NCBI RefSeq assembly: GCF_002177115.1 | Contig: NZ_MVAG01000122.1 | Span: forward strand, 434,001-498,000 | DNA: 64,000 nt | Direction of reading: 5' to 3' | DNA from: Chryseobacterium mucoviscidosis | Lineage (GTDB): Bacteria; Bacteroidota; Bacteroidia; Flavobacteriales; Weeksellaceae | Part shown: positions 16,570-24,270 of the stretch, piece after piece | How the letters are laid out: every line of letters begins with the position of its first letter | Numbering within the stretch: position 1 is the first letter of the stretch | Made by a program: the position numbers and the translations under genes | Notes under the pieces: model-generated | What the model saw: only the letters and a program-made list of their open reading frames with translations | Told to the model about the DNA's origin: nothing | The model's database searches: none

Positions 16570-16672
16570 AGCCCCGATTGCAGCTTTGTCTGAGCTCATT
16601 TTGGGATTCGGCGGCGGCTTTTGCCGCCGCCGAATCCCAAAATAGCGAGTGCGGAAAGCGGGAAAAAGCTCC
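16570..16672 (+). repeat. TAGCCC-GGAGC dispersed element with 21-bp GC hairpin
   Basis: The copy begins AGCCCCGATTGCAGC and ends GCGGAAAGCGGGAAAAAGCTCC (split: GCGGAAAGCGGG, AAAAAGCTCC). The core is a perfect 21-bp hairpin, arms 16598-16618 and 16623-16643, with a TTTT loop; the arms include GGGATTCGGCGGCGGC. The flanks GTCTGAGCTCATTTT and AATAGCGAGTGCGG are shared with the copy at 27970-28075, but the stem sequence is different. The far end touches an A-run that is the T-tract of the thiolase terminator. Confidence 0.85.
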
Positions 16673-16679
16673 AAAAAAA

Positions 16680-16703
16680 AATCCGAAAGTAAAACTTCCG
16701 GAT
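16680..16703 (-). terminator. Terminator of the thiolase gene
   Basis: The arms AATCCGAAAGT and ACTTCCGGATT pair with one bulged or mismatched base. On the minus strand the T-tract is the complement of the A-run at 16673-16680, immediately next to the end of the dispersed element. It lies 24 bases past the stop codon. Confidence 0.65.
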
Positions 16704-16726
16704 TCTGAATATATCAATATAAATGA

Positions 16727-17908
16727 TTATTGCATATTTTCGATAACGATTGCAGAAGCACCGCCACCTCCGTTACAGATTGCTGCTGCGCCGTATTTAC
16801 CGTTATTCTGCTTTAAAACGTTGATAAGAGTCACGATAATTCTTGATCCTGAACTTCCAAGAGGGTGACCAATTGCCACGGCTCCACCGTTCACATTTAC
16901 TTTAGAAGCATCCAGCCCTAAGATTTTGTTGTTTGCCAAACCTACAACAGAGAAAGCTTCGTTGAATTCGAAGAAATCGATATCTGAAACCTCTAACCCT
17001 GCTTTTTTAAGAGCAATCGGTAAAGCTTTTGCAGGTGCTGTAGTGAAGTCTTCAGGAGCCTGCGCTGCATCTGCGTAAGAAACGATTTTTGCCAAAGGTT
17101 TAAGTCCCAATTCTTCCATTTTTTCTTTAGAAACAAGAATTAAAGCAGAAGCTCCGTCGTTTAATGTAGAAGCGTTTGCTGCCGTTACTGTTCCTTCTTC
17201 TTTTTTGAATACTGTAGGAAGTGAAGGAATTCTGTCGAAATTTACGGTTTTATATTCTTCATCTTCTGCAAAAACGATTGGATCTCCTTTTCTCTGAGGG
17301 ATTTCCACAGGGACAACCTCATCAGCGAATTTACCTTCAGACCAGGCTTTTGCTGCTCTTTTGTAAGATTCTATGGCGAAATTATCCTGCTCTTCTCTTG
17401 AAATGCTGTAATCTGTTGCACATTTTTCTGCACAAACTCCCATGTGAACTTTGTTGTAAACATCTGTAAGACCGTCCAGAACCATTCCGTCCTGCATTTT
17501 TACATCGCCCAACTTTGCCGCATTTCTTGCGTTATAGTAATGTGGAACTGAGGACATATTTTCCATCCCTCCTGCAACAATTACGTCTGCATCTCCTGCT
17601 TTAATTGCCTGTGCAGCCATAGAAACTGCTTTCATTCCGGATGCACAAACTTTATTTACCGTAGTAGAAGGCGTTTCGTTAGAAAGTCCCGCTCCCAAAG
17701 CAACCTGACGCGCCGGAGCCTGTCCTTCTCCCGCCTGTAAAACGTTCCCCATATAGATTTCCTGAACCTGTTTAGGATCCAGACCGATTTTGTCTAATGC
17801 TCCTTTTACAGCAACTGCTCCCAGTTTAGTTGCAGGAACTGCTGATAAACTTCCCAAAAAACTTCCCATCGGAGTTCTTACTGCGGAAACGATGAATACT
17901 TCTTTCAT
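16727..17908 (-). CDS. Acetyl-CoA C-acyltransferase (thiolase)
   Basis: A 393-residue cytoplasmic thiolase that condenses two acetyl-CoA to acetoacetyl-CoA or runs in reverse in ketone and fatty-acid breakdown. The catalytic residues are in place: nucleophile C88 in NKVCASGMKAV, H348 in IGHPLGSSG, and acid/base C378 in CNGGGGASAIVIE. The length and the GGMENMSSVPHYY segment match the biosynthetic acetyl-CoA acetyltransferase branch more than the degradative FadA branch. In this organism it could feed the mevalonate pathway, of which a kinase lies at 11.2-12.1 kb. The gene ends at a terminator, and beyond that lies a GC-hairpin element. Confidence 0.93.
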   Translation of the reverse strand: MKEVFIVSAVRTPMGSFLGSLSAVPATKLGAVAVKGALDKIGLDPKQVQEIYMGNVLQAGEGQAPARQVALGAGLSNETPSTTVNKVCASGMKAVSMAAQAIKAGDADVIVAGGMENMSSVPHYYNARNAAKLGDVKMQDGMVLDGLTDVYNKVHMGVCAEKCATDYSISREEQDNFAIESYKRAAKAWSEGKFADEVVPVEIPQRKGDPIVFAEDEEYKTVNFDRIPSLPTVFKKEEGTVTAANASTLNDGASALILVSKEKMEELGLKPLAKIVSYADAAQAPEDFTTAPAKALPIALKKAGLEVSDIDFFEFNEAFSVVGLANNKILGLDASKVNVNGGAVAIGHPLGSSGSRIIVTLINVLKQNNGKYGAAAICNGGGGASAIVIENMQ

Positions 17909-17964
17909 TTTTTATAATTCTATTTTTTACGTTTAGTTGAAGCCGAATTATATGATCCGGCTGT

Positions 17965-18396
17965 TTATTTTTTATTTTCTTTTACTTTTACCAATACAAA
18001 ATCGTAGGTATCGTTCTCGAATTTTGACTGGATTTTTACATAATTATCCTGCGTGGCAAGAACTTTATTGCTTAAAACATCGCCTACTTTTATGGGATGT
18101 TCTTTTTCGCTTTTTTCAACAACGACTAATTTATAATCGCAGTCGCCTACAAAAACCATGGATAATTTTATAAAATCTTTACCGTCGTTATAATATTCGG
18201 TCTGTATATTATCTTTTACGGTCATGTACCAAAGATTGGGAGGATAATTCATTCTAAAGAATTTCCCTTCTTTGATGTTGGCGCATTTTGCAGGATTGTC
18301 AACAGGTTTATTTTTTGCTGCCACCTTCGTCTGTGCATTTGCGTATGATGCACCAAGAAAAAATACTCCGATCGAAAATATTTTAAAAAAATTCAT
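17965..18396 (-). CDS. Exported protein of unknown function
   Basis: A 143-residue protein I do not recognise. The N-terminus has a signal peptide ending ASYANA before QTK. The mature part has two cysteines (KCANIKEG and GDCDYK) that could form a disulfide in the periplasm. It is hydrophilic, with alternating beta-like stretches such as YYNDGKDFIKLSMVFVGD. It lies 8 bases downstream of a small membrane protein gene, so the two are probably one transcript, and 56 bases upstream of the thiolase gene. Confidence 0.6.
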   Translation of the reverse strand: MNFFKIFSIGVFFLGASYANAQTKVAAKNKPVDNPAKCANIKEGKFFRMNYPPNLWYMTVKDNIQTEYYNDGKDFIKLSMVFVGDCDYKLVVVEKSEKEHPIKVGDVLSNKVLATQDNYVKIQSKFENDTYDFVLVKVKENKK

Positions 18397-18403
18397 ACGT
18401 GAA

Positions 18404-18793
18404 TTATGCTTTTACTTTATTATTTTTAACTAAAATGATGATGAATGCTCCTAAAAATTCTAAGATCCAGCCCCATTTTAACTTTACAATTCCTGCCAGT
18501 TTATCCTGCCAGGATTTAAACGGCATAAAGCTGAAGTAATCTGAAGCCTGAAGTTTTACAGCGATGAGTGTAAAAATAAACAGGACGACTAAAAGAACTC
18601 CAAAAATCTTCGAAACTTTTGCGTTATTGTTTGCAATACCAAACAGGGCTCCTGCCGACAAAATCCAACAGATTATTGCCAGAGAATGATCGAGCTTCCA
18701 ATAGTTCCAGTTTCCGATGATGGGAACGTGAACAAGTGGCAGAAAACTTCCTGCAACCACCAATATCAATCCTAATAACTGAATATTTTTCAT
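18404..18793 (-). CDS. Small membrane protein of unknown function
   Basis: A 129-residue protein with four likely membrane helices, starting MKNIQLLGLILVVAGSFLPL. No known catalytic motif is visible. A longer reading from 18829 exists, but its start lies in the terminator hairpin at 18821-18846, so the start at 18793 is chosen. The stop is 8 bases from the start of the exported protein at 17965-18396, suggesting a two-gene unit. Short polytopic proteins of this kind are common in Flavobacteriia without assigned roles. Confidence 0.6.
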   Translation of the reverse strand: MKNIQLLGLILVVAGSFLPLVHVPIIGNWNYWKLDHSLAIICWILSAGALFGIANNNAKVSKIFGVLLVVLFIFTLIAVKLQASDYFSFMPFKSWQDKLAGIVKLKWGWILEFLGAFIIILVKNNKVKA

Positions 18794-18820
18794 ATTTCTT
18801 AAAGTGCCAAAATACAAAAA

Positions 18821-18846
18821 AAAACACACTTCAAAAAGTGTGTTTT
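18821..18846 (-). terminator. Strong terminator hairpin downstream of a gene remnant
   Basis: The perfect 11-bp arms AAAACACACTT (18821-18831) and AAGTGTGTTTT (18836-18846), with a run of T on the minus strand after the stem, make a textbook terminator for minus-strand transcription. It lies 20 bases past the stop codon of a degenerate reading frame at 18866-19042, which fits that frame being the end of a former gene. Confidence 0.75.
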
Positions 18847-19213
18847 TCTATGATGAAGATTCATATTAAAAATTGATATATAACAGCTCCAGTCCTATCT
18901 GAATGCCATATTTGTTATTAATTTTTGCCTGATCATTAAATATGGGTGTGAAATCTTTTTTCACGAAAATATTAAGCGGATCCGGTTGAAAGAAAATTTT
19001 CTCCCAAAAAAAGAAAATATTTAACCTATCTGGAATATCTTGCTATATTTTATATGACTACTATGTTCCTTTTAAGAATTTTAATTTAAAAGTTTTCTTA
19101 TTTCTCCGATCCTGCTTTTTTGCCAGTTTAAAATTCTCTTCTAAATTCTTCATTAATTAGTTTCTGTTTATAAGACGAGATATTTTTGAAAGGGTTGCCT
19201 GAATATCAAAAAA
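18847..19213. other. Intergenic region holding a gene remnant
   Basis: Apart from the 58-codon remnant and a 30-codon frame at 19061-19153, nothing recognisable is seen. The region separates the small membrane protein gene from the nucleoside transporter gene, whose terminator closes it at the right. Confidence 0.45.
18866..19042 (-). pseudogene. C-terminal remnant of a probable outer-membrane protein
   Basis: The minus strand has 58 codons open to a stop at 18866-18868, preceded in frame by a stop at 19043-19045 and lacking a plausible start codon. The translation ends NNKYGIQIGLELLYINF, with alternating hydrophobic residues and a final phenylalanine, as in outer-membrane beta-barrel C-termini; upstream are the segments IPDRLNIFFFWEK and QPDPLNIFVKKDF. 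A strong terminator follows. A separate 30-codon frame (19061-19153, starting MKNLEENFKLAKKQ) lies upstream and may be another piece. I read this as a decayed gene, but a short chance frame cannot be excluded. Confidence 0.4.
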
Positions 19214-19240
19214 AATTGCACTTTTTCTGAAAGTGCAATT
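19214..19240 (-). terminator. Terminator of the nucleoside permease gene
   Basis: The arms AATTGCACTTT (19214-19224) and AAAGTGCAATT (19230-19240) pair perfectly; an A-run on the left gives the T-tract on the minus strand. It is 29 bases past the stop codon. Confidence 0.8.
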
Positions 19241-19268
19241 TAATATATTCGTTATCAATACGATAAAA

Positions 19269-20651
19269 TTAATGTTTGATATCTGATGTCTGAATAGGGG
19301 TATGTTTGTGCCTGAACAGAACAGCAAATAAAAGAGCTAAAACCAACGCATAGGCTGCGAAAGAAAGCCAGATATTATGCCAGTCTTTTACCATTACAAT
19401 AGAAGACAGCGTCCCGTCCGGATTTACCGCAGAATTGAAACTCTTTTGCAGAATTCCTAAAAAAGTCTGATTATCAGGCGTTGTTTCAAGATAATTTGCC
19501 AGTGAAGAAGCGGTAGTAAATTTGTGGGTGAAGAATTTATCAATTGCCCAGCCTGCTGCATAACTTCCGAAAACCGCTCCAAAACCATTCGTCATCATCA
19601 TGAATAATCCCTGAGCCGAGGAACGTATTTTTTTATCGGTAGTGGTTTCCACAAAAAGCGATCCCGAAATATTGAAGAAATCGAAAGCCATCCCGTAAAC
19701 CACGCATGAAAGAATGATTAAACTTAAGCCAAATCCTTCCGGAATACCATAAGCAAAGAAACCGAATCTTAAAACCCAGGCAAACATTGAAATCAACATT
19801 ACTTTTTTAATTCCGTATCGTTTTAAAAAGAAAGGAATCGCCAAAATAAACAAAGTTTCAGAAACCTGAGAAATGGACATAATAATGGTAGATCTTTTCA
19901 CTACGAAAGAGTCTGCATATTTCGGAAAATGTTCAAATTCACTCAGGAATACGTCTCCGTAAGCATTAGTAAGCTGTAAAGCCGCTCCTAAAAGCATGGA
20001 AAATAAGAAAAACAAAGCTGTCTTGTAATCTTTGAACAGTTTAAAAGCATTTAAGCCTAATTGCTCCGACAATGGTGCTTCTTTGTCTATTAATTTTTGT
20101 GGAGGACATTTTGGTAACGTTAAAGCGTAAATTCCTAAGAAAACAGCAACCGCTCCTGCAATATAAAACTGTCCTTCCGTAGCTTTGTTTCCTGTAAGAT
20201 TGGTAATCCACATGGCTACAATAAAACCAATAGTTCCCCAAACACGGATAGGAGGAAAATCTTTTACCACATCCAACTCACTATTTTTAAGAATAGTATA
20301 AGATATTGAATTGGCTAATGCAATTGTAGGCATATAAAAACACATGGCAACAAGCATTACCGTGAAGAAAGAACCGGGATCCGCCGAGTGAGGCAGAATG
20401 AAAAGCACAATACCGTATAAAATATGTAACGCTGAAAAAATTCTTTCTGCGTTTACCCAACGGTCGGCAATAATTCCGGTGATGGTCGGCATAAAAATGG
20501 AAGCAATCCCCATGGTTCCGAAAACAGCACCAAACTGCGCTCCGTCCCAATGTTTTGTACCGAACCAAAAATTAGCCATCGTAATCAGCCATGCTCCCCA
20601 AACGAAGAACTGCAGAAAACTTAAGATGGTCAGTCGTAATTTTAAGTTCAT
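19269..20651 (-). CDS. Nucleoside permease, NupG/XapB-like MFS transporter
   Basis: A 460-residue inner-membrane protein with about 12 hydrophobic segments. The N-terminus LRLTILSFLQFFVWGAWLIT, the following GTMGIASIFMPTITGIIADRW and the central FDFFNISGSLFVET are strong marks of the nucleoside:proton symporter family typified by E. coli NupG and XapB. It probably imports purine or pyrimidine nucleosides from the periplasm. Flavobacterial members are longer than NupG because of an insertion near the end (residues about 385-425). It lies 22 bases downstream of the bifunctional nuclease gene, so the two may be co-transcribed. Confidence 0.85.
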   Translation of the reverse strand: MNLKLRLTILSFLQFFVWGAWLITMANFWFGTKHWDGAQFGAVFGTMGIASIFMPTITGIIADRWVNAERIFSALHILYGIVLFILPHSADPGSFFTVMLVAMCFYMPTIALANSISYTILKNSELDVVKDFPPIRVWGTIGFIVAMWITNLTGNKATEGQFYIAGAVAVFLGIYALTLPKCPPQKLIDKEAPLSEQLGLNAFKLFKDYKTALFFLFSMLLGAALQLTNAYGDVFLSEFEHFPKYADSFVVKRSTIIMSISQVSETLFILAIPFFLKRYGIKKVMLISMFAWVLRFGFFAYGIPEGFGLSLIILSCVVYGMAFDFFNISGSLFVETTTDKKIRSSAQGLFMMMTNGFGAVFGSYAAGWAIDKFFTHKFTTASSLANYLETTPDNQTFLGILQKSFNSAVNPDGTLSSIVMVKDWHNIWLSFAAYALVLALLFAVLFRHKHTPIQTSDIKH

Positions 20652-20673
20652 AAGTCAGTATAAATAATCTCTT

Positions 20674-21273
20674 TTAGTCAATTTTTTTCTTTCTCCTCCT
20701 GATTTCTTCCTGAATTTCAAGAGCAGTATCGTAATCTTCTTCTTTCACTGCTTCATCCAATAACTTCTGCAATTCTTCCATTGAAATGGATTTCAGGTTA
20801 TCTTCTGCCTGAACGGTTTCGGAAAATGACTGTTCTTCTTTGGATACATCTTCCAGTTCCAGTAGAATTCCGGCTTCGTTCAGCACCTGTTGTGTGGTAA
20901 AAATAGGCGCATCAAACCGCACTGCCATCGCTACCGCATCAGAAGTTCTTGCATCTAAGATAAGTTCTTCGTCAGTAGCCTTATTTTTAAAGTTGATATT
21001 TGAGAAGAAAACGCCGTCTACAATCTGATAGATGATAACGGATACAAGTTCGTAATTTGCAGAATGTATAAATTTTGTAAATAAATCGTGTGTAAGAGGA
21101 CGAGGGGGATGAATGTCTTTCTCAAGCCCCAAAGAAATGGATTGTGCCTCAAAATTCCCTATAACAACAGGTAATTTAATATGTGTTTCTTCATGTTCCA
21201 ATAGTAGTGCGTACGCCCCGGATTGTGTCTGGCTGTACGATATCCCGCGTATAATTAACTGTTTATAATCCAT
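20674..21273 (-). CDS. Bifunctional nuclease-family protein (DUF151) with UVR motif
   Basis: A 199-residue cytoplasmic protein. Residues 1-135 are a BFN (DUF151) domain: IIRGISYSQTQSGAYALLL, LPVVIGNFEAQSISLGLE and the DARTSDAVAMAVRFDAPIF segment are the conserved core. Residues about 165-199 are a UvrB/UvrC-type helical hairpin (LQKLLDEAVKEEDYDTALEI). Plant BFN proteins have RNase and DNase activity; the bacterial role is not settled. A TATATTTG box sits only 5 bases upstream of the start codon, so the transcript may be leaderless. The N-terminus matches the family, so the start should not be moved downstream. Confidence 0.88.
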   Translation of the reverse strand: MDYKQLIIRGISYSQTQSGAYALLLEHEETHIKLPVVIGNFEAQSISLGLEKDIHPPRPLTHDLFTKFIHSANYELVSVIIYQIVDGVFFSNINFKNKATDEELILDARTSDAVAMAVRFDAPIFTTQQVLNEAGILLELEDVSKEEQSFSETVQAEDNLKSISMEELQKLLDEAVKEEDYDTALEIQEEIRRRKKKID

Positions 21274-21278
21274 AGCTA

Positions 21279-21286
21279 CAAATATA
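21279..21286 (-). promoter_or_regulatory. -7 box (TATATTTG) unusually close to the bifunctional nuclease start
   Basis: The minus-strand TATATTTG ends 5 bases before the start codon at 21273. With a transcription start a few bases downstream of the box, the mRNA would begin at or next to ATG. Confidence 0.45.
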
Positions 21287-21325
21287 GATTAATTTTTCAA
21301 AGTTTTTTTTACTTTTTAGACAAAA

Positions 21326-21350
21326 ATAAAAGCCCGAAATGGGCTTTTAT
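21326..21350 (-). terminator. Terminator of the etfBA unit
   Basis: The arms ATAAAAGCCC (21326-21335) and GGGCTTTTAT (21341-21350) pair perfectly around GAAAT, with an A-run to the left. It lies between the etfA stop at 21463 and the bifunctional nuclease promoter. Confidence 0.75.
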
Positions 21351-21462
21351 ATGCGAATTGTGAATTAACGACATTGCCAATTTTACTTCGTAAGTGAATT
21401 TTTCGAGATATCCATTAAAAATTTATATCTGAAATAATTGACGATTATCAATTCACTTTTTT

Positions 21463-22410
21463 TTATCCTTTAAGAGCTTTAATTTTTTCTGTTAATGCAG
21501 GGATAATCTGGAAAGCGTCTCCTACTACTCCATAATCTGCTGATTTGAAGAACGGTGCTTCAGGATCACTGTTGATTGCAACGATTGTTTTAGAAGAGTT
21601 CACTCCCGCCAAATGCTGAATTGCTCCGGAAATACCGATGGCAATATAAAGATTGGGAGAGATTGCTTTACCGGTCTGTCCTACGTGTTCTGAGTGAGGT
21701 CTCCATCCGATGTCTGAAACCGGCTTGGAACAAGCTGTAGCTGCACCCAAAACGTTTGCAAGATCTTCTACCATTCCCCAGTTTTCAGGACCTTTCATTC
21801 CTCTTCCTGCTGAAACAACTACTTCCGCTTCTTTTAGGTCTAATTTTCCTGAACTCTGCTCGTGAGAGATTACTTTAGTATCTTCATTTGCAACAGACAG
21901 ATTTTTTACTTCTTCTGAACCTGAAACTGCATTTTCCTTCACTCCGAAAGCGTTTTGGGATACTGTTACAATAACTCCGTTCCCTTCTGCTTTTGCATGC
22001 ATAAATCCTTTTCCTGAAAAAGCTCTTCTTTTCACCTGAAACGGAGAAAGGCTTTCAGGAGCTTCCAGTACATTCGTAACTAAAGAATGTCCGTTCATTA
22101 CTGCCAACATCGGAGCAATGGAAGAAGCATCTGTTGTATGAGGGAAAACGATGATGTTTCCGTTTGCCACTTCACTTACCGCCTGAGCGTAAGCTTTAGC
22201 GGAGAAACTTTTAAGACCTTCGTCTTTAATGTTGATTACGTTTGATGCTCCATATTTATATAATAGATCTGAAGAATCTGTAGGGTTTACAGAGATTGCC
22301 GTTACGGTATCTCCTGCCTGATCTGCAACAGTTTTAGCATAAGAAACTGCTTCAAAAGCCGCTTTTTTGTAAACTCCGTTTATATTTTCTGCGTATACGA
22401 ATACTGCCAT
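21463..22410 (-). CDS. etfA: Electron transfer flavoprotein alpha subunit
   Basis: The alpha subunit of the heterodimeric flavoprotein that takes electrons from acyl-CoA dehydrogenases and passes them to the quinone pool. At 315 residues it has the normal size. The C-terminal FAD-binding domain is clear: VVSAGRGMKGPENWGM, GWRPHSEHVGQTGKAISPNLY, IGISGAIQHLAGV and NSDPEAPFFKSADYGVVGD all match EtfA. It follows etfB with an 82-base gap in the usual order, and the pair ends at a terminator. The thiolase 4 kb away is a plausible metabolic partner in acyl-CoA oxidation. Confidence 0.95.
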   Translation of the reverse strand: MAVFVYAENINGVYKKAAFEAVSYAKTVADQAGDTVTAISVNPTDSSDLLYKYGASNVINIKDEGLKSFSAKAYAQAVSEVANGNIIVFPHTTDASSIAPMLAVMNGHSLVTNVLEAPESLSPFQVKRRAFSGKGFMHAKAEGNGVIVTVSQNAFGVKENAVSGSEEVKNLSVANEDTKVISHEQSSGKLDLKEAEVVVSAGRGMKGPENWGMVEDLANVLGAATACSKPVSDIGWRPHSEHVGQTGKAISPNLYIAIGISGAIQHLAGVNSSKTIVAINSDPEAPFFKSADYGVVGDAFQIIPALTEKIKALKG

Positions 22411-22492
22411 TTTTTGAATTTTAAAAAATTAAAGGTTTAGGTTTAGGCTAAGATTTAGAATTTAAATTTAAAACTCAGTCTTAGCCTCAATA

Positions 22493-23239
22493 TTAGATAA
22501 CTTTCGCTTCTTCGTGAAGTAATCTTACCAATTCATCCAAATTATCCGGAGAAACCAGTTTTACAGCAGCTCTTGGCGGAACGCTGTCATAAGAAACTCC
22601 CTGAACTTTCACCTCAGAAGAAGTAGGTTCCACTACCTGCAAAGGTTTTGTTCTTGCAGACATAATTCCTCTCATGTTAGGAATGATAAGATCTTTTTCG
22701 TCTACCAATCCTTTCTGACCCGCGATTACAGCCGGTAATTTTACAGAAATGGTTTCTTTACCTCCTTCAATTTCTCTTACTGCAGTAGCTTCGCTTCCGT
22801 TTACTTCTAAACCTACAGAAGCATTTACAAAAGGCTGGTTCAATAACTGAGCAACCATTCCCGGAACAGAACCTCCGTTATAATCGATCGATTCTTTACC
22901 GCAAAGGATTAAGTCGTATCCGCCGTTTTGTGCAACTGCTGCAATTTCTTTAGCTGTAGAGAAACTGTCTTTAGGATCAAGATTTACTCTTACGGCATCG
23001 TTTGCCCCAATTGCCAAAGCTTTTCTTACAACAGGCTCTGTAGAAACATCTCCTACATTAATTACTGTAACTGTAGCACCTTGAGATTCCTGTAATTTTA
23101 TTGCTTTTGTTAACGCAAATTCGTCAAGAGGATTAATTACCCACTGAATTCCATTTTTGTCGAATGCAGATTTATCCGCTGTAAAGTTAATTTTGGAAGT
23201 AGTATCCGGAACACTACTTATACAAACTAATATTTTCAT
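22493..23239 (-). CDS. etfB: Electron transfer flavoprotein beta subunit
   Basis: The beta subunit of electron transfer flavoprotein, which binds AMP structurally and contacts the dehydrogenases. It has 248 residues, with the N-terminal ILVCISSVPDTTSKI, the NPLDEFALTKAI segment, the CGKESIDYNGGSVPGMVAQLL motif, and the recognition loop PNMRGIMSARTKPL typical of EtfB. Together with etfA it forms a two-gene unit on the minus strand. No clear TAnnTTTG promoter was found in the 180-base gap upstream. Confidence 0.95.
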   Translation of the reverse strand: MKILVCISSVPDTTSKINFTADKSAFDKNGIQWVINPLDEFALTKAIKLQESQGATVTVINVGDVSTEPVVRKALAIGANDAVRVNLDPKDSFSTAKEIAAVAQNGGYDLILCGKESIDYNGGSVPGMVAQLLNQPFVNASVGLEVNGSEATAVREIEGGKETISVKLPAVIAGQKGLVDEKDLIIPNMRGIMSARTKPLQVVEPTSSEVKVQGVSYDSVPPRAAVKLVSPDNLDELVRLLHEEAKVI

Positions 23240-23422
23240 ATGTTGTTCTTATTGTTTTAATGGTCAGATGAAACTTTTCGGTTCCATGTGTACTATTTTT
23301 ATGCTTCAATAAAATTTAAAGAAACTTTAAATTTCAGTTAAATTATGTTTCGCTAATATAAATAAAAAATATATTATGCATGCATAGTACTTATTATTTT
23401 ACTATTCAATGCATTAAAGTCA

Positions 23423-24130
23423 TTATTTAGTGGGTTTTGTTGCCCGAAATTCGATCTTACTCGGTAAAACTCTCGGGTTCATTTTTAAAATATCCAAAAC
23501 CAGATTCCCCATATCTTCGGGCTGGATCTTCCATGCGTCTTTTTCCGAAGGAATATTTCCGTTGAAATGCGTGGCTACAGAACCCGGCATAATTACCGTA
23601 GATTTGATGTTATACTTTCTCAAATCAATCATTGCAGCCTGCGTGAAACCTACTACGCCAAATTTTGAGGCATTGTAGCCCGTACCGTTTTCGAAGAAAT
23701 TTGCTCCCGCCAGACTTGAAACGGTGATGTAATATCCTTCTGTTTTTTTCAGTTCTTCCACGGAAGCTTTTAATGTGTAGAAAACACCTGTCAGATTTGT
23801 TTCAATCATATCATTCCACTCTTCAGCAGAAAGTTCATCAACAGGCTTAAAAATTCCCAAACCGGCATTTGCAATCACAAAATCGAGTCTGCCAAATTTT
23901 TCTTTTGTCTGTTGTACCGCTTTTTCTTCGTTTTCAAGAACTTTTACATCCGATACAATTCCCAGAACATTTTCAGAAATCAGCTTTAATTCCTGTTCAG
24001 CTTTTTCTACATCTTCTTTTTTTCTTCCCGAAAATGCAACTGAAACTCCGTTTTCAAGTAAAATTCTGGCAATTCCGAAACCAATTCCCTTTGTTCCACC
24101 TGTGATGTATGCTACTTTATCTTTGATCAT
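23423..24130 (-). CDS. SDR-family oxidoreductase
   Basis: A classical short-chain dehydrogenase of 235 residues that reduces or oxidises a carbonyl/alcohol with NAD(P)(H). The nucleotide-binding motif is TGGTKGIGFGIA (residues 10-21), followed by SGRKKEDV, where the arginine favours NADPH. NAGLG, the catalytic serine in VSSLAG, and Y-x-x-x-K in YNASKFG are in order. The C-terminus is short and lacks extra domains. It resembles 3-oxoacyl-ACP reductase-type proteins but could act on other substrates. It is next to etfB but in a separate transcription unit, with 183 bases between. Confidence 0.88.
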   Translation of the reverse strand: MIKDKVAYITGGTKGIGFGIARILLENGVSVAFSGRKKEDVEKAEQELKLISENVLGIVSDVKVLENEEKAVQQTKEKFGRLDFVIANAGLGIFKPVDELSAEEWNDMIETNLTGVFYTLKASVEELKKTEGYYITVSSLAGANFFENGTGYNASKFGVVGFTQAAMIDLRKYNIKSTVIMPGSVATHFNGNIPSEKDAWKIQPEDMGNLVLDILKMNPRVLPSKIEFRATKPTK

Positions 24131-24225
24131 ATTATTGCGAATTTAAGTTCTTAAAAATAGCAAAAATGCTTTAAATAAAGTAATTTTTATTGCCTAACAT
24201 TTGTCAGTTTATTAAATCAAATAAA

Positions 24226-24250
24226 AAAGCGCTCCGAGTAGAAGCGCTTT
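24226..24250 (-). terminator. Terminator of a T9SS cargo gene
   Basis: The arms AAAGCGCT (24226-24233) and AGCGCTTT (24243-24250) pair perfectly; an A-run on the left gives the minus-strand T-tract. It is 20 bases past the stop at 24271. Confidence 0.75.
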
Positions 24251-24270
24251 GAAAACAATATAGAATTAAT

